From an uncultured Bacilli bacterium (lineage in GTDB: Bacteria; Bacillota_I; Bacilli_A; RF39; UBA660): DNA of 32,852 nucleotides. Made by a program: the position numbers and the translations under genes. The notes under the pieces were generated by a model, which was not told the DNA's origin, did no database searches, and saw only the letters and a program-made list of their open reading frames with translations. Position 1 is the stretch's first letter, and every line of letters starts with the position of its first letter. Positions 9,695-16,535 of the stretch are shown here, piece by piece. The stretch is from contig CALVUY010000008.1 in assembly GCA_944363705.1 (NCBI GenBank), forward strand, positions 1-32,852. Reading direction: 5' to 3'.

Positions 9695-9729
9695 TAACCA
9701 TCACTTCCTTATAAATTATATTATAAATT

Positions 9730-10884
9730 TTATAATAAACATACAGTTTGATTAATAAATGACATTAATAATTGAACTAATGTAGGTACAAGGAACAAAG
9801 CCACTGCACAAACTAATCTAACTATTAGTTTAGATTGTGCTTCTTTCATAGCTTTCTCATCAGTACCAACAACTGCTTTTATAAAATCTATTGCACTCAA
9901 TAATACTACTAAAATTGGACCGATTACTTTTATATATCCTAAAATTAAATTAAGTAACCATCCAAATTGTCCTTCTTCTTGACCAAATATATCTTCACAA
10001 CCAATTGGCTCACCCAAACCCTCAAGTGTAGGTTGCTCTCCTAACTCTTCCCAATCTTCTTCCGCTTCTGCTTCAGAAGCAGCATTCTGATGATCTGCAG
10101 GCGCTATAGTTTGAATAGTTATTAAAGAACCATAAGTTTGATCAGCTGACAATCTAAATGGAGTATCAGAATCACATGAATTACTCCAATAAGTATCATA
10201 ATCTTCTTCTCTAACTTTAAAAGTATAATTTCCAACTGAATTAGGTTGATTATAAAGGGCAACACCTTCATCATTTCCAATTTTTATTCTATATTCTTTG
10301 ATTCCATTTGTTTCCGTCGTAGTAAAATACACAGGATGACTTGATTCAACATTTAAAGTATTGGTAAGAGTACAATATGTAACAGTTTTACTAGCACTAC
10401 CACTATTCCCACCCTGTATATTAGGAGCTAGCTCAATACTTATTTCATCATCCCCAACACCATATTGGCCACCAACAAAAAAGGATAATACTGGTGTAGT
10501 TGAACCATAACTATAATTAAACTGCATTCTAGGACAATTATTTCTTTCTTCATATGCTTTATAAAATTTTCCATTTTTATCAAACATCTTACTATAAGAT
10601 AAACGTATTAATGACTGATATTCCAATAAATATCTACCACTTTTAGGAACAACATTAATTTCACTACCATCAGCAGCAGTACCTAAAAATGCTCTTTCTC
10701 CAGTTGAACCATCATCATAAATAGTAACAGTTAATCTTAAATCTTTTACCCAATTATCCATCATTAACTGTTCTGTATTAAGATTATAAACACAAGTTCC
10801 TAATGATTCTTTAGCCATTACATCTTTTGGAATACATAAAAACGCGATAACAAACACAAAGAACAATAGATAAGACTTTTTCAT
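9730..10884 (-). CDS. Exported protein with C-terminal VirB2/TrbC-like pilin domain
   Basis: 384 aa from the ATG at 10884, which has GGGAG upstream and opens a clear signal peptide (MKKSYLLFFVFVIAFLCIP, cleavage after VMA). Residues ~25-270 are a polar, beta-rich exported domain of unknown family with a few Cys. The last ~110 residues have two hydrophobic segments (GWLLNLILGYIKVIGPILVVLL and VRLVCAVALFLVPTLVQLLM) joined by a short charged loop, TDEKAMKEAQSKL. The same loop and topology appear in the two short VirB2-like proteins at 12.3-13.0 kb, so this is a VirB2-type pilin domain with a large N-terminal passenger. The C-terminal region is nearly duplicated in the neighbouring broken gene. 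Extended -10 TGATATACT lies upstream, just after a strong terminator, so it likely has its own transcript. Confidence 0.7.
   Translation of the reverse strand: MKKSYLLFFVFVIAFLCIPKDVMAKESLGTCVYNLNTEQLMMDNWVKDLRLTVTIYDDGSTGERAFLGTAADGSEINVVPKSGRYLLEYQSLIRLSYSKMFDKNGKFYKAYEERNNCPRMQFNYSYGSTTPVLSFFVGGQYGVGDDEISIELAPNIQGGNSGSASKTVTYCTLTNTLNVESSHPVYFTTTETNGIKEYRIKIGNDEGVALYNQPNSVGNYTFKVREEDYDTYWSNSCDSDTPFRLSADQTYGSLITIQTIAPADHQNAASEAEAEEDWEELGEQPTLEGLGEPIGCEDIFGQEEGQFGWLLNLILGYIKVIGPILVVLLSAIDFIKAVVGTDEKAMKEAQSKLIVRLVCAVALFLVPTLVQLLMSFINQTVCLL
9741..10055. repeat. Direct repeat copy A (3' end of pilin-fusion gene)
   Basis: About 315 bases, highly similar without gaps to 10982-11296 (constant offset of 1241). 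It encodes the VirB2-like C-terminal domain. The flanking N-terminal coding regions are dissimilar, giving a mosaic pair. Confidence 0.85.
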
Positions 10885-10906
10885 ATTAAGCACTCCCATC
10901 ATCATG

Positions 10907-10924
10907 ATACAAGTATATCATTTA
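10907..10924 (-). promoter_or_regulatory. Extended -10 promoter with overlapping small palindrome
   Basis: Minus-strand TGATATACT is an extended -10 element upstream of the pilin-fusion gene at 10884. No good -35 is visible because the T-tract of the preceding terminator occupies that position. ATGATA and TATCAT form 6-bp arms around the -10 and could be an operator. Confidence 0.4.
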
Positions 10925-10953
10925 AAAAAAAAAATAGCAATTGTAATTGCTAT
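10924..10953 (-). terminator. Intrinsic terminator
   Basis: An 8-bp perfect stem (ATAGCAAT/ATTGCTAT) with a 4-base loop, followed on the minus strand by eleven T residues. It ends transcription of the broken pilin-fusion gene before the intact one at 10884. Confidence 0.85.
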
Positions 10954-10967
10954 CATATTTACATTAT

Positions 10968-12091
10968 TTATTTTAAAGTACAAACAGTCTGATTAATAAA
11001 TGACATTAATAATTGAACTAATGTAGGTACAAGGAACAAAGCCACTGCACAAACTAATCTCACTATTAATTTAGATTGTGCTTCTTTCATAGCATTCTCA
11101 TCAGTACCAAGTATAACTTTTATAAAATCAATAGCACTTAATAGTATTACCAAAATTGGTCCAATTACTTTTATATATCCTAAAATCAAATTAAGTAACC
11201 AACCAAGCTCCCCTTTTTCTTGACCAAATATATCATCACAGCTAATATGTTGACCCAAACCTCCAAGTGTAGCTTGCTCTCCTAACTCTTCCCATTCTTT
11301 AGTGGCATCATCATTATAATTAGACCTATCCTCATCACTGTCAGTACCAGTATCAATTATATTGACAATATAACTATTAGCATCCTTCCCATACACTTCC
11401 CGATAAGCATATAAATACGTTGGGCAAAAAAATTGATTATCACTATCATAAAAATCATTTTTTACATCTATTTCCAAACTACAACTTGTTGCAAGAAACA
11501 TATCACAGCTCCCACCAACATTGTTATTATTTTTTTTATTGATAGTCACATTACTAGTAATGTTATCATCAACATTTATACGCTGATATTTACAACTACT
11601 ATCGCTAGATTCTAATAACTTATATTGAATATTACTAACAGTTACATCAGAAGCCGATGTATCAGTAGAAACAACAACCCCTCTAAATCATCAGAACACC
11701 TATCCTTTAAATTAAAGAAAGAAGATTGACATGACTTCTTACTTTTATAAATTTTAAATCTCAAAGTAGTATATTGATCATAAACTGAAATATTTGGACA
11801 AGTTCCATCATCATTCAACTTTAAACCTTCCCCATTAGCAAATACTGCAGGTTTTTTTGTAAAAGGGGAAATTACCCTAGTTAATTTATTATCATCATCA
11901 TCTGTTTCTAAAATAAAATCAGCTTCTGTTGTAATTGGATTTCCAATCGAATCTTCAGTCTGTCCTTCATGAAGAGGATCTATCCAATGATATTTACATC
12001 TAGTCTTTGCCTCTACTTCATTAGGACAAATCAAAAAAATTATAAATAAAACTAAACAAAAGAAATTTAAAAAAACTCTTTTAAATAAAAT
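10968..12091 (-). pseudogene. Frameshifted paralogue of the exported VirB2-like fusion protein
   Basis: Two open frames form one gene. The upstream part (to 11642) encodes a signal peptide (frame starts LFKRVFLNFFCLVLFIIFLI, cleavage near EVEA) and a polar exported domain. The downstream part (10968 to about 11690) encodes more of that domain and a C-terminal VirB2-like two-TM region about 85% identical to that of the gene at 9730-10884. Reading jumps frame within a short window holding GGGG (11678-11681); one extra G there would restore a continuous protein of about 374 aa, close to the 384 aa of the paralogue. No ATG, GTG or TTG begins the signal peptide; the only well-placed codon is ATT at 12091, five bases after GGGAGG. 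It may be a pseudogene, a phase-variable gene, a -1 frameshift gene or an assembly error. Confidence 0.7.
10982..11296. repeat. Direct repeat copy B (3' end of frameshifted paralogue)
   Basis: Partner of 9741-10055. Similarity stops sharply upstream, near the sequence encoding EWEELGEQ, where the two proteins diverge. Confidence 0.85.
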
Positions 12092-12199
12092 GCCCCCCTC
12101 CCAGGTAACTATTTGTAAACAAAGTATTTCTCAAAACACACCAGTCACTTCTTACAAGCTTAACAACTTTATATTAACATATTTGTCCAATTATTAACA

Positions 12200-12229
12200 A
12201 TAATATAATTAACACTTTACATTTGTTAA
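12200..12229 (-). promoter_or_regulatory. Possible promoter of the frameshifted pilin-fusion gene
   Basis: Minus-strand TTAACA-N18-TATTAT lies downstream of a terminator and about 110 bases before the ATT start. The interval 12092-12236 otherwise holds only AT-rich sequence with several TTAAC-type repeats; no gene is seen. Confidence 0.35.
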
Positions 12230-12236
12230 CACTGAA

Positions 12237-12266
12237 AAATAATAGTAATGATAGTTACTATTATTT
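12237..12266 (-). terminator. Intrinsic terminator after the second VirB2-like pilin gene
   Basis: A perfect 12-bp stem (AAATAATAGTAA/TTACTATTATTT) with a 6-base loop and trailing T residues on the minus strand. It overlaps the last two bases of the stop codon of the pilin gene. Confidence 0.85.
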
Positions 12267-12618
12267 ACAGTTCCATAGGATTATTCCAACAATTACTCCA
12301 CTTAATCAAATCTTCATTTTCAGTAATATTACCCACCATAGTAAATACTAAATTAATAAGTGTAACAATAAAGAATATTAGTATAGCATAAACACATCTT
12401 CTTAATATTCTTTTAAAAAGTTTTTTATTTTCTTTATCATCACTACCAATAACTGCTTTACCTAAATCAAAAGTACAAAGTACTAATAATACAATTGGTA
12501 CTGCTATCTGTATTACAGGAAATAATCCTTCTTTAATAACTCTTACTAAAGAATCAAAACCATAACAATTACTTCCAACATTTACTACTACTTCATCTAA
12601 TATTTGAAAAAAATACAT
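12265..12618 (-). CDS. VirB2/TrbC-like pilin, second copy
   Basis: 117 aa with two hydrophobic segments (about 29-51 and 76-97) separated by a short charged loop containing LGKAVIGSDDKENKKLFKRI. This two-TM hairpin matches VirB2/TrbC pilins, which polymerise into the conjugation pilus or line the channel in Gram-positive systems. It is a paralogue of the next gene upstream (shared FFQILD start, GFD motif, second TM and SW/KWS-CWN end). There is no cleavable signal peptide. Start is supported by AAAGGA. A weak hairpin separates it from the upstream copy and a strong terminator follows. Confidence 0.7.
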   Translation of the reverse strand: MYFFQILDEVVVNVGSNCYGFDSLVRVIKEGLFPVIQIAVPIVLLVLCTFDLGKAVIGSDDKENKKLFKRILRRCVYAILIFFIVTLINLVFTMVGNITENEDLIKWSNCWNNPMEL

Positions 12619-12639
12619 ATAAAGTCCTTTCTACAATAG

Positions 12640-12661
12640 AAAAAACAGCAATTAAATTGCC
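12640..12661 (-). terminator. Weak terminator or attenuator between the two VirB2-like pilin genes
   Basis: Minus-strand stem GCAAT/ATTGC with a 3-base loop, then TG and six T residues. The short stem suggests partial termination, which would lower expression of the second pilin relative to the first. Confidence 0.5.
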
Positions 12662-12680
12662 ATTTATATCTAACAAAACT

Positions 12681-13040
12681 CTACTCAATACTATTCCAAC
12701 ACTCGCTCCAACTAGTTAAAGCCTGACTACCAGTAATACCACCTACAACAGAAAATAATAGATTAATAAGTGTTACAATAAAGAATACTAATATTGCATA
12801 AATACATCTTTTTATTAATTTAGACTGTGCTTCCTTAACAGCTTTATCATCACTAGATATAACCGCTTTACCTAAATCTAAAGTACCTAAAACTATTAAA
12901 ATAATAGGTATACCTATTTGTAAAATAGGAAACAATCCATTCTTAATAAGTCTAATTACAAAATCAAACCCACGACAAGCTGAATCAGGATTAGCTTCAA
13001 TTACATCTAAAATTTGAAAAAAACTCATAAAATTATTCAT
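12681..13040 (-). CDS. VirB2/TrbC-like pilin, first copy
   Basis: 119 aa from the ATG at 13040, seven bases after GGAG; an ATG two codons upstream lies too close to that site. Two hydrophobic segments (about 27-48 and 71-95) flank the loop KAVISSDDKAVKEAQSKLIKR. The same EAQSKLI motif occurs in both pilin-fusion proteins, tying all four into one family. This topology is that of VirB2/TrbC pilins, which assemble in the membrane. It is the first gene after a near-consensus promoter, so it is probably the most abundant subunit of the T4SS-like part. Confidence 0.75.
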   Translation of the reverse strand: MNNFMSFFQILDVIEANPDSACRGFDFVIRLIKNGLFPILQIGIPIILIVLGTLDLGKAVISSDDKAVKEAQSKLIKRCIYAILVFFIVTLINLLFSVVGGITGSQALTSWSECWNSIE

Positions 13041-13063
13041 AAACATTCTCCTTCACTACAATA

Positions 13064-13092
13064 ATAATATATAAAATCGTTAAATTTGTCAA
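13064..13092 (-). promoter_or_regulatory. Strong sigma-A promoter for the VirB2-like pilin genes
   Basis: Minus-strand TTGACA-N17-TATTAT, a consensus -35 at ideal spacing, in the short gap between the TadZ-like gene and the first pilin gene. It separates Tad genes from the T4SS-like genes transcriptionally. Confidence 0.8.
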
Positions 13093-13095
13093 TTA

Positions 13096-14076
13096 TTATC
13101 TTTTAAATAACCCAAATATTTTTCCTCCACTTTCTTTTTCACTTGTTTTATTAATAAGTCCTATCTTAGATAAAAAATCACTAAGTACAGGATTTTTAAC
13201 TCTATCATTAAGTGGCGGTATATTATAAAAGACTTTAGTTCTTCCTTCATATTCAAAGTCCATAATATCACTATTAGAAAGTAAACTCATATTAAGAACT
13301 ATCTTACGTCCTTTTAATTCCTCAAATACTCTCCTATTTCTTTTCATTAATTTATTTAACCTAAGACTAGAAGGCTCTATTAAATATAAAACATCACTAC
13401 AAGCACCCTCATTATTAGAATCATTTAAATCTATTAAAATTATTGATGCTTCTTTATGTTTAACAACCTCAGTCATTAAATGTTCATCATCAACAGAAAT
13501 CATATTATGACTATTAAAATAAAGAAAATCATGCCTATTAACTTCTATCGCTACAACACTCATACCATAAGTCTGTTCCAATTCTTTCTTTAGCATATAA
13601 ATAAGTGTAGTACTTCCTGCATGATCAGTAACATTCTTTATTCCTATAATTCTCGAACCCGAGATTACTTTCTCATTAATAGTACTAGACAAATCATTGA
13701 GTTGCTGATAATGAGCAACATCTTTATAAGTATTAGGATGATCTAAAAAATATTTAACGCCATCAACAGTAGTAGTAAAATTATAAATTCCCATAGAAAT
13801 AATCTTAGACAAATAACTACTAGATGTTGAAGTCTCATTATTAGGAAGTAAAAGAATAATTTTATCAGCATCAAGACCAATAGATATCTTCTGAATATTA
13901 GTAATATCATCATAATCTTTAATAGCAGTAATATCTAAAATCATTCTTGCAAAAAAGAAGTTCTTGAACATCTCTACAATTTCATCAGCAGTATGAACAC
14001 CATCTACACTTTTAATAACATCAATATCTAATGTAGAAAGCATCGCTTTCGCTTCATTTGCAATAATAACGTTCAT
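13096..14076 (-). CDS. TadZ/CpaE-like pilus localisation protein with degenerate P-loop
   Basis: 326 aa, cytoplasmic. Residues 1-125 look like an atypical receiver domain (alternating strands and helices, IILLLPNNE). Residues ~140-300 resemble a ParA/MinD-like domain: SRIIGIKNVTDHAGSTTLIYML sits where the deviant Walker A (KGGxGKT) normally is, followed by VVAIEVNRHDFLYF. The lysines of the P-loop are missing, so ATP use is doubtful. The C-terminus ends in a short basic amphipathic stretch (KIFGLFKR) that could touch the membrane. TadZ/CpaE proteins place the Tad machine in the cell, and position within the Tad gene set supports the call. Start has AAGGA nine bases upstream. Confidence 0.65.
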   Translation of the reverse strand: MNVIIANEAKAMLSTLDIDVIKSVDGVHTADEIVEMFKNFFFARMILDITAIKDYDDITNIQKISIGLDADKIILLLPNNETSTSSSYLSKIISMGIYNFTTTVDGVKYFLDHPNTYKDVAHYQQLNDLSSTINEKVISGSRIIGIKNVTDHAGSTTLIYMLKKELEQTYGMSVVAIEVNRHDFLYFNSHNMISVDDEHLMTEVVKHKEASIILIDLNDSNNEGACSDVLYLIEPSSLRLNKLMKRNRRVFEELKGRKIVLNMSLLSNSDIMDFEYEGRTKVFYNIPPLNDRVKNPVLSDFLSKIGLINKTSEKESGGKIFGLFKR

Positions 14077-14091
14077 TATCTCACTTCCTTT

Positions 14092-14562
14092 TTAATAAAT
14101 CGTTCTGGTTTCACCATAAACACTTAGAAAATCACCTAATCCTATTATATTATTAATTACAGGAATATCTATATTAACGAAAGTTACAACAGAATAATAC
14201 TTACCATTTCTCTCGCCATCAGCTTCATCAACAGAAACATTATGTTCTATATAACACCAACCATTCTGACAAACTGGCTCAGTAGAAGATTCACCTGTCT
14301 CACTATCGTTACCATATCTGCTTTTAAAATTATTTACGAGCCTTGTAGGAACCTCATAAGTCATTTGATCAATAATACTATTTATTTTAGTAATCGCTTC
14401 ATCATTATAAGGTCCCTCATACTGCTCAATAATATCAACAATCTGATTCTTAATTCGAAATGCTCTAGCATAATTAACAGAATAAGCCATATAACCATTA
14501 ATCAAAATTACAAAAGCTAATATAACTTGTAAAACAAAAACTTGTCCTATCGCATCTCTCAT
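14092..14562 (-). CDS. TadE-like pseudopilin
   Basis: 156 aa. A single N-terminal hydrophobic helix (about 7-27, QVFVLQVILAFVILINGYMA) is followed by an exported domain with a Cys pair (CQNGWC) and a C-terminal IPVINNIIGLGDFLSVYGE segment typical of TadE/TadF-type minor pseudopilins. Such proteins prime or tip Flp pili. It directly follows the Flp-like pilin gene. The start has AGGA upstream. Confidence 0.6.
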   Translation of the reverse strand: MRDAIGQVFVLQVILAFVILINGYMAYSVNYARAFRIKNQIVDIIEQYEGPYNDEAITKINSIIDQMTYEVPTRLVNNFKSRYGNDSETGESSTEPVCQNGWCYIEHNVSVDEADGERNGKYYSVVTFVNIDIPVINNIIGLGDFLSVYGETRTIY

Positions 14563-14583
14563 TACTAATCACATCCTTATTAA

Positions 14584-14745
14584 TTATTCAAATTCTACAT
14601 CTGCTTTCTCATCAACATTATCATCCCAAGTATTTTGAATGCTCTCTTGGATAGTTGGCCAAAAGAAAGCAAAGAAAGCTGCAATTATACCAATTAATAC
14701 AATTGTAACTACAGTCATGTTTAATTCTCCAGTCGCTTCTTTCAT
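14584..14745 (-). CDS. Flp-like major pilin (53 aa)
   Basis: A small gene in the gap between tadC and the TadE-like gene. It encodes MKEATGELNMTVVTIVLIG, then IIAAFFAFFWPTIQESIQNT and an acidic tail ending VEFE. It has a short polar leader, one ~20-residue hydrophobic helix and a small C-terminus, as in Flp/Tad pilins that polymerise through the helix. The leader has a Gly at position 6 followed by Glu, which could be a prepilin peptidase site, though the canonical spacing is not clear. Start at 14745 follows AAAGGAG by twelve bases; an internal ATG at codon 10 has GGAG eight bases upstream and is an alternative. It has its own extended -10 promoter, as expected for a highly expressed pilin. 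Confidence 0.7.
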   Translation of the reverse strand: MKEATGELNMTVVTIVLIGIIAAFFAFFWPTIQESIQNTWDDNVDEKADVEFE

Positions 14746-14783
14746 CTTCTACACCCTCTCCTTTCCCATATCTTACAAAAATA

Positions 14784-14811
14784 ATTATACCAGATTATTA
14801 TCAATTTGTAA
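14784..14811 (-). promoter_or_regulatory. Extended -10 promoter for the Flp-like pilin
   Basis: Minus-strand TTACAA-N16-TATAAT with an extended -10 (TGGTATAAT), between the end of tadC and the pilin gene. Confidence 0.7.
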
Positions 14812-14834
14812 CCTATTTTTATAATACTTTACAT

Positions 14835-15623
14835 TTATAAAGCACTACCAAGACTAGTAATTAAAGATGCAAGTATAACAAGCATTACACTAATACCTGT
14901 AACAACAAGCATAATCATAGTCTGATTACCCATATGATCAAGTCTTTCTTTATACTTAGTATCTCTTGACTTAGCCTGTAAATTAGAAACAGTACGAGAA
15001 AACATTAAAAGCCTTTCCTGTTTTTTATCTTGTCCCCCAAGACCTAAACGATATAAAAGTCTCATCATTCTCATAGAATCTCTAACAGGATAAGTATTAG
15101 CAAAATCCATATATGGTGTAATACTAGAATCACCTGAATTAATCTTCTCAATCATTTCTCTTAAACCTGGTTTAAAAATATCTGGTGCATCATTTATACT
15201 CTTACCTATCGCTACAGGAACAGTATAATGTTGTATTAATATTTCTAAACTCTTTAAATAGTATGGCAACATTATATCAATTTGATGCAAATGAGCTTTA
15301 TAATATTTTTTTAATTGCATATAAGGCATCTTAAATATACCTACGGCCACTAAACATGAAAGTATTACATTGATTAAACTAACATCATCAATGAATAAAA
15401 ACATAAATATAAAGAATGCTGCAATAGCATAAGTTATTCTTTTTTGAAATAACACATTAGGGGTTGCATTATCACCATACTTTGCATAAACAAGAAAATC
15501 ATAATCATCTTCTCTTAATATTTCAAAATATTTCTTATTATCATTAATAAATTTATCTTTATCAATAGTTCTATTATAGACTAAAATAAATAGAATAATA
15601 ACTGCAATAAATACTATTTCCAT
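14835..15623 (-). CDS. tadC: TadC-like pilus assembly membrane protein
   Basis: 262 aa. Hydrophobic segments lie at about 2-14, 65-100 and 235-258, with a cytoplasmic helical domain between. GspF/TadC-type features are the helical bundle and the motif LRMMRLLYRLGLGGQDKKQERLLMFSR before the last TM. TadB and TadC together form the inner-membrane platform on which the CpaF ATPase acts. It starts two bases after the stop of the TadB-like gene, so the two are co-translated. It is somewhat shorter than many TadC proteins. Confidence 0.75.
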   Translation of the reverse strand: MEIVFIAVIILFILVYNRTIDKDKFINDNKKYFEILREDDYDFLVYAKYGDNATPNVLFQKRITYAIAAFFIFMFLFIDDVSLINVILSCLVAVGIFKMPYMQLKKYYKAHLHQIDIMLPYYLKSLEILIQHYTVPVAIGKSINDAPDIFKPGLREMIEKINSGDSSITPYMDFANTYPVRDSMRMMRLLYRLGLGGQDKKQERLLMFSRTVSNLQAKSRDTKYKERLDHMGNQTMIMLVVTGISVMLVILASLITSLGSAL

Positions 15624-15625
15624 AA

Positions 15626-16519
15626 TTATTCAACCCCCACATTCTCATTATAATATTTTTCTCCTTTTAAAAGGAAATAACTATTAAAAATAATAATAAA
15701 GTGTAGTACAACTTGAACCCAAAGGTTTTTAATTAGTTCAATATAACTCTCACTACCAAGCATATATTGAATTAACATAACTAAAAGAAATAACATAATA
15801 CCGTATTGTAAGAATTTCTTATGAAAAGATGCTCTATCCATTCTATCCCTATATACACTTTCAACAAGAGTATCTATATCAAGTTGCATATTTTCCAAAC
15901 TTTCTCCAGTATCCTTTGCACCTTCTTTAGTTATTTGTAGAAATAACTGATGCATATTTTTCACTATATAGTAAGGATACTTATCACTAAAAAATGATAA
16001 AGCTCCATCAATAGAACCCTCTTCATAAGCCATATCAATCATTCTATTAACATCACTAAGTACAGGATCTTCTAAAATCCCAGAATCTCTAACACCTTCT
16101 AATGATTTAACAAAACTCTGAGTAGTAGCAAATTCCATAATAGTATTAGTCGTATAAACCTGTATCTGTTCAAAAATAAACTCACTATACACTCTTTTAC
16201 ATCTTAAAAATGATAAATAAGGAATAAATGCTATAGCAATAACAACATAAATAATTGATACAATTATATTATAAAAATACATATAAGTAACAATACCTGC
16301 AAAGCCACCCATTATTAAAATTTGAATTAAATATTGCCTCGCTGTATATTCCTGACCTAACTGTTTTGTTTTTTCTCTTACAACTTTATAAGAGTATGGT
16401 GCAAATTTATCATATATCGCTTGAACTTGATTAGTAATAAACTTAGAAACGTTTTGTCCTTTATAATTTCTATATAGTAAAATAACAATAGCAATTACTA
16501 ATAGTAAAAAAAGTACCAT
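15626..16519 (-). CDS. tadB: TadB-like pilus assembly membrane protein (GspF family)
   Basis: 297 aa. TMs at about 1-16, 66-105 (two segments) and 240-290. A cytoplasmic helical domain contains EFATTQSFVKSLEGVRDSGILEDPVL and later LFLQITKEGAKDTGESLENM, the pattern of T2SSF/TadB domains. It should sit in the membrane beneath the Flp pilus and couple to the CpaF motor, encoded directly upstream. Start supported by AGGAGG. No sign of truncation. Confidence 0.8.
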   Translation of the reverse strand: MVLFLLLVIAIVILLYRNYKGQNVSKFITNQVQAIYDKFAPYSYKVVREKTKQLGQEYTARQYLIQILIMGGFAGIVTYMYFYNIIVSIIYVVIAIAFIPYLSFLRCKRVYSEFIFEQIQVYTTNTIMEFATTQSFVKSLEGVRDSGILEDPVLSDVNRMIDMAYEEGSIDGALSFFSDKYPYYIVKNMHQLFLQITKEGAKDTGESLENMQLDIDTLVESVYRDRMDRASFHKKFLQYGIMLFLLVMLIQYMLGSESYIELIKNLWVQVVLHFIIIFNSYFLLKGEKYYNENVGVE

Positions 16520-16535
16520 AAAACTCCTCCTTTTT

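Noticed and set aside
82-13040. Integrative conjugative element
   Set aside because: VirB-type genes are present, but no relaxase, VirD4, integrase, origin of transfer or flanking att repeats are seen in the window. An element extending left of position 1 cannot be excluded.
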